Source: 55-13 sp037190145 (GTDB taxonomy: Bacteria; Armatimonadota; Fimbriimonadia; Fimbriimonadales; Fimbriimonadaceae). From it: a DNA stretch of 64,000 nucleotides. Below the pieces are notes generated by a model, which was not told where the DNA came from, made no database searches, and saw nothing but the letters and a program-made list of their open reading frames with translations. Positions 1 through 8,272 of the stretch are shown here, piece by piece. Where the stretch lies: the NCBI GenBank assembly GCA_037190145.1, contig JBBCJU010000002.1:62001-126000 (forward strand), read 5' to 3'. How positions within the stretch are numbered: the stretch's first letter is position 1; each line of letters starts with the position of its first letter. A program made the translations under genes and the position numbers.

Positions 1-1911
1 GATGTCTCCACATGTTCTACGAATTTCTACTTCTTGTCGAAGTAGACCTCTAAACAGGTATTGGGTTTGATGACCAACTATGTATCGATCGGTCATGACA
101 GAAGCAACCGTCGAACCTTCCTGTGAATAGACTTGATTGGCGGTCTCACCAACGAGGTGATTAAGAGAGTATTCAAGAGAAGTGCCATCTTCAAAGATGC
201 GCTGGATAGCGAGAGAGTTTTGACTTTGAACCTCAAAAAGAACTCCGGGCTGAACACCTTGCGTCATGGCTTCTGCGCCAATAAGCCATTGGTCGGGAAC
301 GGTAGTAGGGGCATTCTGAGAACGTCTTATAAGACCTATTCCTGCTTCTTCTAGGCGACCAAACCCGCCGTTGGTCCAAGCCATAAAGAGGTCCTTCAGT
401 TCTTGGGGAAGAAATCCAACGTTTACTGCGTTGCCTTGCAAGACCCGATTCCAGGTCGCATCATCTAGGCCGCCCAAGAATCTGTAGAGGCTGATTGGTA
501 GGCCAAAATTTGCTCCTTTAATTTTCATGCTGGCAAGAAGCTGATGGTGTGACCCCCATAGACTAGATAAAGGAGCTCTGTCACCCGCTTCATACCAAAA
601 CTTGGATGTACTACGAAGGTCGGCAGCACCCATTCTATTGACCTGATTAAGAAACCTTTCTGCCGCAGTGCGAGACAGTCGAACATCTTCCCATAGGAGC
701 GAGTTTCGTGGGCGTAGCGAATACCATTTGTCAGAACGAGTGACTTCTGCATGACATTCTTCAGTGACGGCTTGGAGAAATGCTGTCACGTTCATTTGAT
801 CTTTCTGCGTCACTTGAGCTGCTAGGCGAACAGCTTCGTCGGGCAGGCGAGCAATGAGCATTTGCCCTTTTTCTCGTGCGGCCCAAACAGCCTCGGCAGG
901 AGCAAAGCTAACGGGGTCGTTCACTGTGGGCTCAGAAAGGAGGCTCCAGGCTTTCTTGCTCGGGACCACCTTTGGGTTTCCCATGAGTCTTGAAATTTCC
1001 GCAGAATCTTGTGACAGCTGAATGTATTTCTCTGGCTCACTGGTTTTCAGGTTTTCGGCCGTTGGTGGAAAGTTAGGATTGCGGCTACTACTCGCACAAA
1101 GCTGTCCTTTATCGTTGAATTCGAACAAGACAGTAAAGAGATTGTTCTCTCCCGGAATACAAAGCAGGAGCACTTTTCCATGCTGACATAGCGCGGACGC
1201 CTGGGAGATGAGCGTCTTCCACCAATCTGTTTGGATGGAGTTTGAAGCTTTCCAGTCGATCTCCCCGAGCGAGGCGATCCATCGCTGAGAGTCCACGAAC
1301 TCCTTTATTGCCTTTGAGGCGTGTCTAGGCAGCGGCCTTTGCATGGGATTGGGCTTGTCACTAAAAATGACAGGCTTGTGGAGAGGTAGTGCGGCTAACG
1401 CATCGGCACCGATATCTACCAGCAACTGGCGACAAAGAAGGTCTGCCGGTGTTCCGAGATCAACAGATCCACCGGTCAAAGTTGGTTTTTCACCCGCCGA
1501 CATTTTTCGAAAGGCCTCTATCGCTTTTCTGGCTCGCTCGTATGCGTTGGACTCACCGGCTAAGAGCTTTTGCTCTTGGTCGAGCACCGGGGCAATAGAC
1601 TTTGCTCGCCTGTGACGCAGGTCTTCAAGAAGCTGACGTTTGCGGTTTTCTGGACGGGCAATCCGCCATCCTGTAGATGTTTTTTCCCATTCGGCATCCA
1701 TGACCCACGCGAGCCGTTCACGAAGCTCCGCGGGATCAGCTTGTTTGACATCCACAATGAGTGGTTCTTGAGCCAAGTCGGAACTACATTCATAACGCTC
1801 ACCGCTTACGGCTCCTACCGTTTGCAGAACCCGTTGCAGCACCAAACCCTTTGTAGAAAGGTTAATAAAGGGAAGCGGTGAAGTCACCAGAGCCGCGACT
1901 ATGCTTAACAT
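1..1911 (-). CDS. Large secreted protein of unknown function, 3' end beyond the window
   Basis: An uninterrupted reading frame of 637 codons starts at the ATG at 1911 and runs off the left edge, so the C-terminus is missing. No in-frame ATG, GTG or TTG lies between this ATG and the preceding in-frame stop. The N-terminus (MLSIVAALVTSPLPFINLS) is hydrophobic and could be a signal peptide. A charged, possibly helical stretch follows at about residues 60-130 and then mixed sequence with several Trp-containing segments. I recognise no catalytic motif. Family and function are unknown; the composition resembles the many long extracytoplasmic proteins elsewhere in this window. No good ribosome-binding site precedes the start. 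Confidence is high that it is coding and low for any role. Confidence 0.75.
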   Translation of the reverse strand, partial: MLSIVAALVTSPLPFINLSTKGLVLQRVLQTVGAVSGERYECSSDLAQEPLIVDVKQADPAELRERLAWVMDAEWEKTSTGWRIARPENRKRQLLEDLRHRRAKSIAPVLDQEQKLLAGESNAYERARKAIEAFRKMSAGEKPTLTGGSVDLGTPADLLCRQLLVDIGADALAALPLHKPVIFSDKPNPMQRPLPRHASKAIKEFVDSQRWIASLGEIDWKASNSIQTDWWKTLISQASALCQHGKVLLLCIPGENNLFTVLFEFNDKGQLCASSSRNPNFPPTAENLKTSEPEKYIQLSQDSAEISRLMGNPKVVPSKKAWSLLSEPTVNDPVSFAPAEAVWAAREKGQMLIARLPDEAVRLAAQVTQKDQMNVTAFLQAVTEECHAEVTRSDKWYSLRPRNSLLWEDVRLSRTAAERFLNQVNRMGAADLRSTSKFWYEAGDRAPLSSLWGSHHQLLASMKIKGANFGLPISLYRFLGGLDDATWNRVLQGNAVNVGFLPQELKDLFMAWTNGGFGRLEEAGIGLIRRSQNAPTTVPDQWLIGAEAMTQGVQPGVLFEVQSQNSLAIQRIFEDGTSLEYSLNHLVGETANQVYSQEGSTVASVMTDRYIVGHQTQYLFRGLLRQEVEIRRTCGDI

Positions 1912-2181
1912 TCCAGATTGGTCATTGCTGTATGAAGAAGGCTGTCGTTTGGGTAATGCACTGAATTTAGAAATATGTGCAATCTATTGTCAATGATTCT
2001 ATATCGAAATGCAACCAAAATGAAGATGAATGGACTGGAGTGGCCTAGTCGGTTTCCAAAACCTGACCGTCGACAAGTTTCTGATCCTATTTGTGATTTG
2101 ACCAACTAAGGCTCGCTGGAAGATTATTGAAGGTAGTACGAAGGTTTTTGTAGAACTGTTTGCAAATCTAATCCTCCCTTA

Positions 2182-2190
2182 TGCTACAAT
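2182..2190 (+). promoter_or_regulatory. Extended -10 promoter for the rsgA leader
   Basis: TGC followed by TACAAT forms an extended -10 element, and a TTGCAA lies upstream at a longer than ideal distance. The predicted start near 2197 sits just before a perfect 7-bp hairpin (ACATCTC/GAGATGT, 2199-2216), which would lie at the 5' end of the transcript. Confidence 0.5.
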
Positions 2191-2243
2191 GTCGCTTCAC
2201 ATCTCTAATGAGATGTAGACAAACCACGAAGAGGAGTTTTTAC

Positions 2244-2303
2244 ATGGTAATTACACACACACAAGCCGCCGCTGACGTCACCCTCTTCGCGTGGGCCCGC
2301 TAG
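2244..2303 (+). CDS. Putative 19-residue leader peptide upstream of rsgA
   Basis: An ATG at 2244 is preceded by a strong ribosome-binding site (GAGGAG at 2231-2236, 7 bases away) and opens a 19-codon frame ending in TAG. The peptide MVITHTQAAADVTLFAWAR resembles nothing I know. It lies 36 bases before the earliest possible rsgA start, in the same frame but separated by TAG and TGA. Two hairpins follow: ACCGCTC/GAGCGGT at 2321-2341 and CAGGCA/TGCCTG at 2360-2377. The signal is better than any ribosome site of rsgA itself, so this may be a regulatory upstream frame. Real translation is unproven. Confidence 0.4.
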   Translation: MVITHTQAAADVTLFAWAR

Positions 2304-2320
2304 CTTAGTTCTGCTGGCTG

Positions 2321-2377
2321 ACCGCTCAAGCGAAGAGCGGTGATTCCTTTCTACCGACTCAGGCATTTTTGTGCCTG
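2321..2377 (+). promoter_or_regulatory. Two tandem hairpins in the rsgA 5' region
   Basis: The first hairpin has a 7-bp stem at 2321-2341 with a 7-base loop. The second has a 6-bp stem at 2360-2377 with a T-rich loop. Neither is followed by a T-run, so they are not simple terminators. The second overlaps the first codons of rsgA if the outermost start is used, which suggests the true start is further in. Confidence 0.4.
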
Positions 2378-3833
2378 CCTGTCCCAAAGGATTCGAATAC
2401 CAGCGTTGAACACAGATCAAAAAAAGGCCTTAAAGGACCGTCTGGGCCAGATGACGGACCGCCAACGAAAAGACATCTTGCGGCAAGCCGCTCAACTGCG
2501 TGAAACAGCGCAGAGGCAACCCGCCCAACGAAATTCTAAGAAGCCCATCGGCAATGTGGAGGACTTCATCTACCGGCTCGTGTTTTCCGAGCCTCAAGGG
2601 GATGTCGGGCTCGCCGTTCGGGTGGAATCGACTCTTTGCTATGTATTGATTAATTTGGAGGTGAAGCCGATGCAAATGTGCCTAGAAACCAGGCCGGTCG
2701 TCGGCGACGAGGTTGAGATCGACCTCGCGAAAAATAGAATAACGAAGGTTCTGCCGAGGAGGACGTCTTTGACGCGCCCGGATGACCGTAACCCGGGTAA
2801 CGAGCGTCCTGTTGTGGCGAACATCGATACCGTGGTGGTGGTTGTGTCGGTAGGAACTCCGCCTTTACATCCGCGATTGATTGATCGCTACTTGTTTGCC
2901 ATCAATAAGGGTGGTGCGAAGCCACTCATTGTCGTAAACAAGTTGGATCTGATCTCGGAGATGGATGTGGTGAAACAGTTGGACCGATTGGAGCCGTACC
3001 GAGCTATGGGGATTCCCTGCGTGAACGTGTCGGCAACTTTAGGAAGAGGGCTGGAGCCGCTTCGTGCGCATATCTCGGGGAAGCGAGTTGTCTTCGTGGG
3101 ACACAGCGGAGTAGGTAAGAGCAGCCTGCTGAATGCGTTGGTCTCTAGAGCCGCTCCTTACGAAGAGGAAGTTGTGAGTGAGGCAGCCTCTACTGGTAAC
3201 GTCTCTGGCAAGTCCGGTAAAGGTCGTCACACCACGACCTCAAGCCAACTGTTCCAGCTGCCAGACGGAACCGAGATTGTGGATACGCCCGGAGTGCGAT
3301 CGTTTGCGGTAGATATCGAGAACGATGTTGCCGAGGGCTTCCCGGACATCTTCCGAATTGGCGCGAGCTGCAAGTTTGGAGATTGCCAACACCTTCAAGA
3401 AGAGGGTTGTGCGGTGAAGGATGCGGTTCGTGATGGACAGTTGCCAAGGGTGCGCTATGAAACCTACCGTCGAATGATGGATGGCGAAGTAGCGACCGGC
3501 ATGGGCTTTGTCTGCGTTAAGTGTGGAGCCACCGCGGCTACCGCTGGCGCAGGTACCAAGCACAGAAACCACTGCCCACGCTGTCTCCACAGCGTTCACT
3601 TGGACAAAAAGCCAGGGGACCGGTTGGCGATGTGCGGTGGAACGATGGAACCAGTGAGTGTCTGGGTTCGCAAGGATGGCGAATGGGCGCTTATCCACCG
3701 TTGTACTGAATGCGGCGCGATGAGCTCGAATCGGATTGCGGCCGATGATAATGAGATGCTATTGCTCTCTATTGCGGCCAAGCCGATGTCCAAGCCTCCA
3801 TTTTCTATGGAGCACTTAGAGTCTGGGGTTTAA
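2340..3833 (+). CDS. rsgA: Ribosome small subunit GTPase RsgA fused to a C-terminal RNHCP zinc domain
   Basis: RsgA is a circularly permuted GTPase that acts in late 30S subunit maturation. The permuted motif order is visible: G4 NKLD at residues 200-203, G1 GHSGVGKS at 254-261, the GKGRHTT switch near 293-299 and G3 DTPG at 315-318. The RsgA zinc site follows (C344, C349, H351, C357). Unlike normal RsgA, about 110 residues continue after it. They carry CxxC at 392-395, RNHCPRC at 409-415 and CxxC at 455-458, the signature of the RNHCP domain usually found as a separate small protein. The N-terminal OB region is divergent. The start is uncertain: GTG 2340 is the outer limit, and TTG 2406 or ATG 2451 are equally credible because none has a clear ribosome site. 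Confidence 0.9.
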   Translation: MIPFYRLRHFCACLSQRIRIPALNTDQKKALKDRLGQMTDRQRKDILRQAAQLRETAQRQPAQRNSKKPIGNVEDFIYRLVFSEPQGDVGLAVRVESTLCYVLINLEVKPMQMCLETRPVVGDEVEIDLAKNRITKVLPRRTSLTRPDDRNPGNERPVVANIDTVVVVVSVGTPPLHPRLIDRYLFAINKGGAKPLIVVNKLDLISEMDVVKQLDRLEPYRAMGIPCVNVSATLGRGLEPLRAHISGKRVVFVGHSGVGKSSLLNALVSRAAPYEEEVVSEAASTGNVSGKSGKGRHTTTSSQLFQLPDGTEIVDTPGVRSFAVDIENDVAEGFPDIFRIGASCKFGDCQHLQEEGCAVKDAVRDGQLPRVRYETYRRMMDGEVATGMGFVCVKCGATAATAGAGTKHRNHCPRCLHSVHLDKKPGDRLAMCGGTMEPVSVWVRKDGEWALIHRCTECGAMSSNRIAADDNEMLLLSIAAKPMSKPPFSMEHLESGV

Positions 3834-3878
3834 CCCCAGACTCGAAAAATCAATGGAAACTAACCTTAGAGGGGTTGC

Positions 3879-3884
3879 TATAGT
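3879..3884 (+). promoter_or_regulatory. Extended -10 promoter (TGC TATAGT)
   Basis: TATAGT is preceded by TGC, giving an extended -10 element. Transcription would begin near 3891, about 55 bases before the start codon of the secreted protein at 3945, which has its own AAAGG ribosome site. Confidence 0.45.
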
Positions 3885-3944
3885 GGTTTGCTTTCGGTAG
3901 TGTTTCTTTGGCTTTCTCAGAAGGGGAAAAGCAAAGGTTCTAAT

Positions 3945-6086
3945 ATGAAAGTCTTATCGTCCGTTGCCATTGCCACGTTCTTATTGGGAGGGGTTGTCTG
4001 CAGTCAAGCTCAGCTGTATTCCAAGCTAGTAACCCATTCTCCAAATAGAGGCTTAGAGAGTGTCCTTTCCGGAAGTCGCCTCAGTGAGATTGCCTCTCAA
4101 CTAAAAGACCCTAAAGTTGACGGGGTACCTCTCTTGACCGAAGCCTTGCGACAGTGTGGATTTGCCATCTGGACCGATGACCGTAAGAAGTTGATGGATC
4201 CTTTGGATGGCATGAACCTCAATCTTGCCATCACAGATACAGAGATACAGGGATACCTTCAGATGTACCGTCGGGGAGATCGCATTTTGTTGAGCGATCT
4301 GGCGGCGATGTTCGAGCCGATTTACCGAGAACTTGGAGGGACAAAGAGTGTTCTAGAGCACCTGACATCTCTTTACCAAGGCAGCATGTTTTCCACAAAA
4401 GCTGAGCTTCGTAATCTGAGTCAGTTTCTGTTTGATATGGGGACCACACATGATGAGGCTAAGGATGCGCCCATCATCCTAGAGTCTAAGCTGGACCCGG
4501 TTCAGGCGCTGATCCTTACACGGATTGTGTCAGAAGAACTTCGTGTGCTTTTGAAAAAGACGCGCAAGTCGGCTGTACTGCAGGCAAGCATCAGACCGAT
4601 ACCGGCCCAAGATGGCCCTCCTGGTTGGGCTGGAGACGCTTTTGCTGGAGGCATTACGGGACTAGTCAGTGAGCTTATTGAGAAGGTTGCAGGGAAGGAA
4701 GTGAGCGAGGGGGTTGGCAAGGCAAACGCGCTGATGTCGATTGCCAAATTCATCATGACCTACAACTTTCTCAAAGGCGAAGTGAAGGTAGAGGAGCCTG
4801 GACAGCCGCTGATTCGGACTAAGGATAAAAGTGCAGGTGAAAAGCGAACCGTCGTGGCAAAGTTCTACATTGATGGAACGGCTGCTACAGATTGGATCAA
4901 GGCAAATCGTGCGTACTTCAACACCATTGGCTTTGACCCGGATGTTCCGAAGTCGGAGCCTATGAAGGGTGTGGAAGTTGAGTGGGATATCAAGCAAAGC
5001 ACCAAGCATGCTTCTAAGCAACTGATCCAAGCGGTCACGGGAACCGGAGCACTCAATAAGCAGAAAACCAATGACAAAGGCGAGAGTAGGGTGACCTTTG
5101 AAGGCAAACCACAGACACAGACGATCAATCCTAGAACGGCCATGCCGGTTGAGAAAGAAGTGCCCATGGAGATTTCACCTCAAGTGAAGTCTGTGGAAAT
5201 GCAGCAAGACCTGGTAGATGCCGTTATGGGAGCCATTGGTCTGAAGGATGGTCCGTCTGGATTGGTGGGCCCAATTATGGAGATGTTGTACCGCGCCAAG
5301 TGGACATGCCCAGCTCCGTTTACATTAAAAGTTCGTGACTGGATTGATGGTGAGGTGATAGGTCAGTTCACTGCGGATGTTAATGGTGAGGGACGCTATT
5401 ACTCCCGAGATGCTAGCTATGTAGCCCGCATCAACCGCAAACTTGTGTTTACCGACTATGGAATGGCTTCCCTCGGAGGATTTGACATTCCTCAAATCGA
5501 TCCCAACCTTCTAAAGAATTTGCCCGAAACTCAACGAAAGCAGATGGAAGAGGGCATGAAGCAAGCTATGGCGATGTCTAAGAAGAGAACGTTTATGGCG
5601 GAAAAGCCGGGATCGGTTTTGTATACGGTTAGTGATTCCCTTTTTCAAGACGTCGATACTTCTGATTGCGAACAGTCTCGAAACAAGTCTCAATCTTCTT
5701 GGACGGTGAGTTATTCTGGTGAGGCTGGATCACCAGGTGTGGATACCTTCCGGTTTACAGTTGATGCTGATCTTGAAAAGAAGATTGCCAAGGTAAGCGT
5801 GATTGCGGTTGGTAAAGGAAGGTATGTCCGTGTTGCACTAAGCAAAGACGTGAAGCCTGCAAACACGGAAACTAGCGTGACATTGCTAGATCGAATCACG
5901 GTTCAGAAATCTGGCAAATCGGATGAGTTCGAGATTCCCTTGAAGGAAACACCTCTACGAGATCAGCAGGGATCAAACTTTTATGGGGCGGCTACATTTC
6001 CATTTAAGTTTGGGCCAGAGAATAAGTTCTCCGGTTCCATCATCATGTCTTACTCTGTGACACGAAAGAATCCCCCAAAGAAGTAG
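3945..6086 (+). CDS. Large secreted protein of unknown function
   Basis: This 713-residue protein has a clear signal peptide (charged start, then ATFLLGGVVC, cleavage near SQA-Q). The ATG at 3945 is chosen over an upstream TTG because it begins the signal peptide and follows AAAGG at a suitable distance. A Gly/Pro-rich segment near residues 220-240 precedes a hydrophobic stretch, and the C-terminal 200 residues are rich in beta-type sequence. I see no enzyme motif or known repeat. It is probably periplasmic or cell-surface. It is monocistronic, with its own promoter and a strong hairpin downstream. Confidence 0.75.
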   Translation: MKVLSSVAIATFLLGGVVCSQAQLYSKLVTHSPNRGLESVLSGSRLSEIASQLKDPKVDGVPLLTEALRQCGFAIWTDDRKKLMDPLDGMNLNLAITDTEIQGYLQMYRRGDRILLSDLAAMFEPIYRELGGTKSVLEHLTSLYQGSMFSTKAELRNLSQFLFDMGTTHDEAKDAPIILESKLDPVQALILTRIVSEELRVLLKKTRKSAVLQASIRPIPAQDGPPGWAGDAFAGGITGLVSELIEKVAGKEVSEGVGKANALMSIAKFIMTYNFLKGEVKVEEPGQPLIRTKDKSAGEKRTVVAKFYIDGTAATDWIKANRAYFNTIGFDPDVPKSEPMKGVEVEWDIKQSTKHASKQLIQAVTGTGALNKQKTNDKGESRVTFEGKPQTQTINPRTAMPVEKEVPMEISPQVKSVEMQQDLVDAVMGAIGLKDGPSGLVGPIMEMLYRAKWTCPAPFTLKVRDWIDGEVIGQFTADVNGEGRYYSRDASYVARINRKLVFTDYGMASLGGFDIPQIDPNLLKNLPETQRKQMEEGMKQAMAMSKKRTFMAEKPGSVLYTVSDSLFQDVDTSDCEQSRNKSQSSWTVSYSGEAGSPGVDTFRFTVDADLEKKIAKVSVIAVGKGRYVRVALSKDVKPANTETSVTLLDRITVQKSGKSDEFEIPLKETPLRDQQGSNFYGAATFPFKFGPENKFSGSIIMSYSVTRKNPPKK

Positions 6087-6094
6087 GTAAAGCT

Positions 6095-6121
6095 GCGGGT
6101 TCCAGCAAATCTGGAACCCGC
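6095..6121 (+). terminator. Perfect 11-bp hairpin after the secreted protein
   Basis: GCGGGTTCCAG and CTGGAACCCGC flank a 5-base loop just after the stop codon at 6086. The T-tract is weak (ATTTGG), so termination may be partial. Confidence 0.6.
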
Positions 6122-6232
6122 ATTTGGCCCTATGCCATAGAAATCAACGACACGCTCCAGGTTCCTCAGACTTCATAATATGCATTGGAGTACATCACCG
6201 GCGCCGTACTCGCTCCTTGGAGGACTTGATCA

Positions 6233-6700
6233 TTGCAAACCATTTCCGCGTTTTTACTCTTTATCTTTAACCTTGCCGTTGGACCTGCAGCTTCTGACGC
6301 CAAGCAGTATGAGCTGCTAAAGGGTGACTGGGTCATCGAAAAGGTTATCTCTGATGGCAAAGTGCTACCGGCAAAAGAATGGAAAGGAAAGAAAGTTTCG
6401 TTCTTTACCGATGAAACTGCGGTCGCCAAAGGATCAGCCACATTCGGCGGGCGTCTTCGAACTAAGGGCAACATGGCTTGGCTAGAGACGAAGACAATTA
6501 CGATTCCTCCGACACAAGGAACTGGAACGGAACCTACCGTTTTAGAGGAAGAGTATTCCGGGGCCTATGAGATAGAAGGCAAAAAGATGACCCTCCTTTT
6601 GACCCGAGTTACTGACCCAAGTAAACGAGGCCCTCGTCCGGTCAAAGAGAGTAAGGGCGAGGATGGCGCTTTGCTCTTCTTCTTAAAGAAGATTAAGTAA
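6233..6700 (+). CDS. Secreted TIGR03067-like protein
   Basis: The TTG start at 6233 follows GGAGG by nine bases and opens a signal peptide (MQTISAFLLFIFNLAVGPAA). The mature N-terminus reads like the TIGR03067 family: LKGDWVIEKV, then DGKVLPAKEWKGKKVSF. That is a small beta-barrel, lipocalin-like domain common in Planctomycetes and Armatimonadota, with no established function. The length of 155 residues fits one such domain. Family assignment is by pattern only. A strong terminator follows. Confidence 0.7.
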   Translation: MQTISAFLLFIFNLAVGPAASDAKQYELLKGDWVIEKVISDGKVLPAKEWKGKKVSFFTDETAVAKGSATFGGRLRTKGNMAWLETKTITIPPTQGTGTEPTVLEEEYSGAYEIEGKKMTLLLTRVTDPSKRGPRPVKESKGEDGALLFFLKKIK

Positions 6701-6716
6701 AACAGAGAAAGACTAG

Positions 6717-6747
6717 AAATTGGGGAGCAAATTGCTCCCCAATTTTT
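6717..6747 (+). terminator. Intrinsic terminator
   Basis: A 12-bp perfect stem (AAATTGGGGAGC/GCTCCCCAATTT) with a 5-base loop runs into TTTTT. It lies 17 bases after the stop at 6700. Confidence 0.85.
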
Positions 6748-6781
6748 GGTTAAGGTTGTAGCCTCTCCGACTTTACTCGCG

Positions 6782-6787
6782 TAACAT
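6782..6787 (+). promoter_or_regulatory. -10 element TAACAT, six bases before the GTG start
   Basis: TAACAT, six bases, then GTG at 6794. This is the leaderless layout seen at many genes in this window. No convincing -35 is visible. Confidence 0.4.
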
Positions 6788-6793
6788 CTCTCC

Positions 6794-7321
6794 GTGGAGC
6801 AGAATCGCGTGAAGCAGTTACTTGCGGAAGAACTGTCGACTGAAGAGACACGCGCTCTTTTGGAAAGATTGCACTTGGAGGCACCGGGTAGTTCAGAGCA
6901 TGTGACTCTTGCAGCAGTTATAGAGGCAACGGGTGCAGATTTAGAGATTGCGGCAAGGCATTTGGCCGACATCCGTCAAGAAGATTTTGAAGCACGGTAT
7001 GACCGAAGGCTCGACGATCAAGACTTTAGGCTTGATCGCTTGGAGTCTGTCACTTCGATAACACAAATTAGAGCGGATTCTGAAAACTCGGTGGGCAAAA
7101 CTCAGGACGATTCACCCTCATTGTCCACAGAAAAATTCGACTACACTTTTCCTCGCTGGATGTATCTAGCTGAATCTAGGCGAAGCCTAGAGATTGTTAA
7201 GCAGCAGGAGGCAGATCGGAGAAACAAGAATCGATCATCGGTAGTGGGCATTTTTGTTTTGCTTGTAGGGGCAGTTTTTGCGTTTTATGTGGTCGCTGGA
7301 ACACTAAACTGTATGAGATAG
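6794..7321 (+). CDS. Tail-anchored protein of unknown function, paralogue A
   Basis: This 175-residue protein has an N-terminal cytoplasmic helical domain (about residues 1-85). A polar linker follows, then one transmembrane segment at the extreme C-terminus (VVGIFVLLVGAVFAFYVVAG). The N-terminal domain is clearly homologous to that of the gene at 7746: both contain ALLERL/TLLERL, AAVIEATGAD/GAVVEATGTD and a DIR/EIR-x-E(D/N)FE motif. It may be a membrane-attached adaptor or regulator. I do not recognise the family. The GTG start has no ribosome site but sits six bases after a -10 element. Confidence 0.75.
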   Translation: MEQNRVKQLLAEELSTEETRALLERLHLEAPGSSEHVTLAAVIEATGADLEIAARHLADIRQEDFEARYDRRLDDQDFRLDRLESVTSITQIRADSENSVGKTQDDSPSLSTEKFDYTFPRWMYLAESRRSLEIVKQQEADRRNKNRSSVVGIFVLLVGAVFAFYVVAGTLNCMR

Positions 7322-7371
7322 GCTCGGCGAGCAAAGGGCGAGTTAGCGTACGCTGGTAAAATGAAATTCTG

Positions 7372-7476
7372 ATGCCAAAGAAAGCAGGATCCAAACTCGT
7401 CCGGAAGATCAAGATGAAGTCTTCCACTCGTACCGTCAAGGTAAAGATCAAAGCCAGAAAGCGCGGACAAGCCTGA
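7372..7476 (+). CDS. 34-residue highly basic protein
   Basis: A short frame begins MPKKAGSKLVRKIKMK. It has 14 Lys/Arg and no acidic residue among 34 amino acids, so it probably binds nucleic acid or ribosomes. It is too short for most gene finders. A good intrinsic terminator 16 bases after the stop supports a real transcription unit, and TAAAAT at 7358-7363 could be its -10. It is not bL34, bL36 or Thx as far as I can tell. It lies between two tail-anchored paralogues, a link that may or may not matter. Confidence 0.55.
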   Translation: MPKKAGSKLVRKIKMKSSTRTVKVKIKARKRGQA

Positions 7477-7492
7477 TCTTGACTCCGATTTG

Positions 7493-7519
7493 AAAGCAGC
7501 CCTCAGAGGCTGCTTTTTT
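7493..7519 (+). terminator. Intrinsic terminator after the small basic protein
   Basis: A 9-bp stem (AAAGCAGCC/GGCTGCTTT) with a short loop is followed by six T residues. The remaining 220 bases up to 7745 contain purine/pyrimidine-rich tracts but no gene that I can see. Confidence 0.85.
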
Positions 7520-7745
7520 GTGCCTGAACCTCCTAGCTTCCTAACCTCCGTCCCCGCGTTTCCTCTTGGGAATCACGAAGGGGAAGGGACTTTCGGGCTT
7601 CTAAAATCTCATGGAGTGAGGAACAAACGAGAGGTTGGAGGTTTGAAGTAGACGTGGCTTTCTTCGGCCAAACTCTTTCCGTTTTTATGTGTTAGGAAAG
7701 TGCATAGTGCAACCTGAATCTTAAAAACCAGGTATCAAAGCATCG

Positions 7746-8210
7746 ATGGACTCTCAGCCCCAGTTAAGGACCGAGGATTTGCTCAGTGAGCAGATGTCGG
7801 ATGCTGAAGTGAGGACACTTTTGGAACGCCTAGGTTCTAAAGAGTTTGGAGGGTCTGAGTCGGCGACTGTGGGAGCGGTGGTAGAAGCCACCGGAACTGA
7901 TGTTGAGATCGTTGGGCGACTCCTTGCTGAGATTCGGAAAGAGAATTTTGAGAAGCGTTTTGGCCTTCAGTTAAAGGATCATGGTCGTAGGATTGACACG
8001 CTAGAGCAGATTGTCACAGATTCTCGAGCCCGAGTAGAAGCTAAGCCATTTGAGGGCACTTTGTACGAGCCATTTAACTATCCAAAAACTGATGTAGACC
8101 CGATGTCTCCCAGCGAAATGCTACGAGGAGGATTGCACCGCTCGTTAATCATCTTGGCAGCAGTGCTTGTTTTAGTTGCCACGATGTATTTCAGATGCTC
8201 TATCAGATGA
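7746..8210 (+). CDS. Tail-anchored protein of unknown function, paralogue B
   Basis: This 154-residue protein has the same architecture as the product at 6794: a cytoplasmic helical domain with TLLERL, GAVVEATGTD and EIRKENFEKRF, a linker, and a single C-terminal membrane helix (SLIILAAVLVLVATMYF). The cytoplasmic halves align along their length, while linkers and tails differ, as expected for diverged duplicates serving a soluble interaction. TATCAA lies seven bases before the ATG, again suggesting a very short or absent leader. Function is unknown. Confidence 0.75.
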   Translation: MDSQPQLRTEDLLSEQMSDAEVRTLLERLGSKEFGGSESATVGAVVEATGTDVEIVGRLLAEIRKENFEKRFGLQLKDHGRRIDTLEQIVTDSRARVEAKPFEGTLYEPFNYPKTDVDPMSPSEMLRGGLHRSLIILAAVLVLVATMYFRCSIR

Positions 8211-8217
8211 ATGGGGT

Positions 8218-8253
8218 CCCAGTAACTTTCAAAAAGGAATGAAAGTTGCTGGG
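8218..8253 (+). terminator. Strong hairpin between paralogue B and mqnE
   Basis: CCCAGTAACTTTC pairs with GAAAGTTGCTGGG (13 bp with one G-T pair) around a 10-base loop. There is no T-run, so it may be a weak terminator or an mRNA-protecting hairpin. It ends only 19 bases before the mqnE start. Confidence 0.5.
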
Positions 8254-8272
8254 GTACCATGCAAGGACGGAC

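Noticed and set aside
525..752. Short minus-strand frame in the first kilobase
   Set aside because: It is out of frame with the continuous 637-codon frame on the same strand that covers the whole region.
2190..2410. Structured leader as a possible tmRNA or other housekeeping RNA
   Set aside because: There is no ALAA-type tag ending, no acceptor/T-arm pairing and no RNase P or SRP core motif. It is better described as the rsgA leader.
3240..3698. 152-codon minus-strand frame inside rsgA
   Set aside because: It is antisense to the strongly conserved GTPase and zinc motifs and shows no family of its own.
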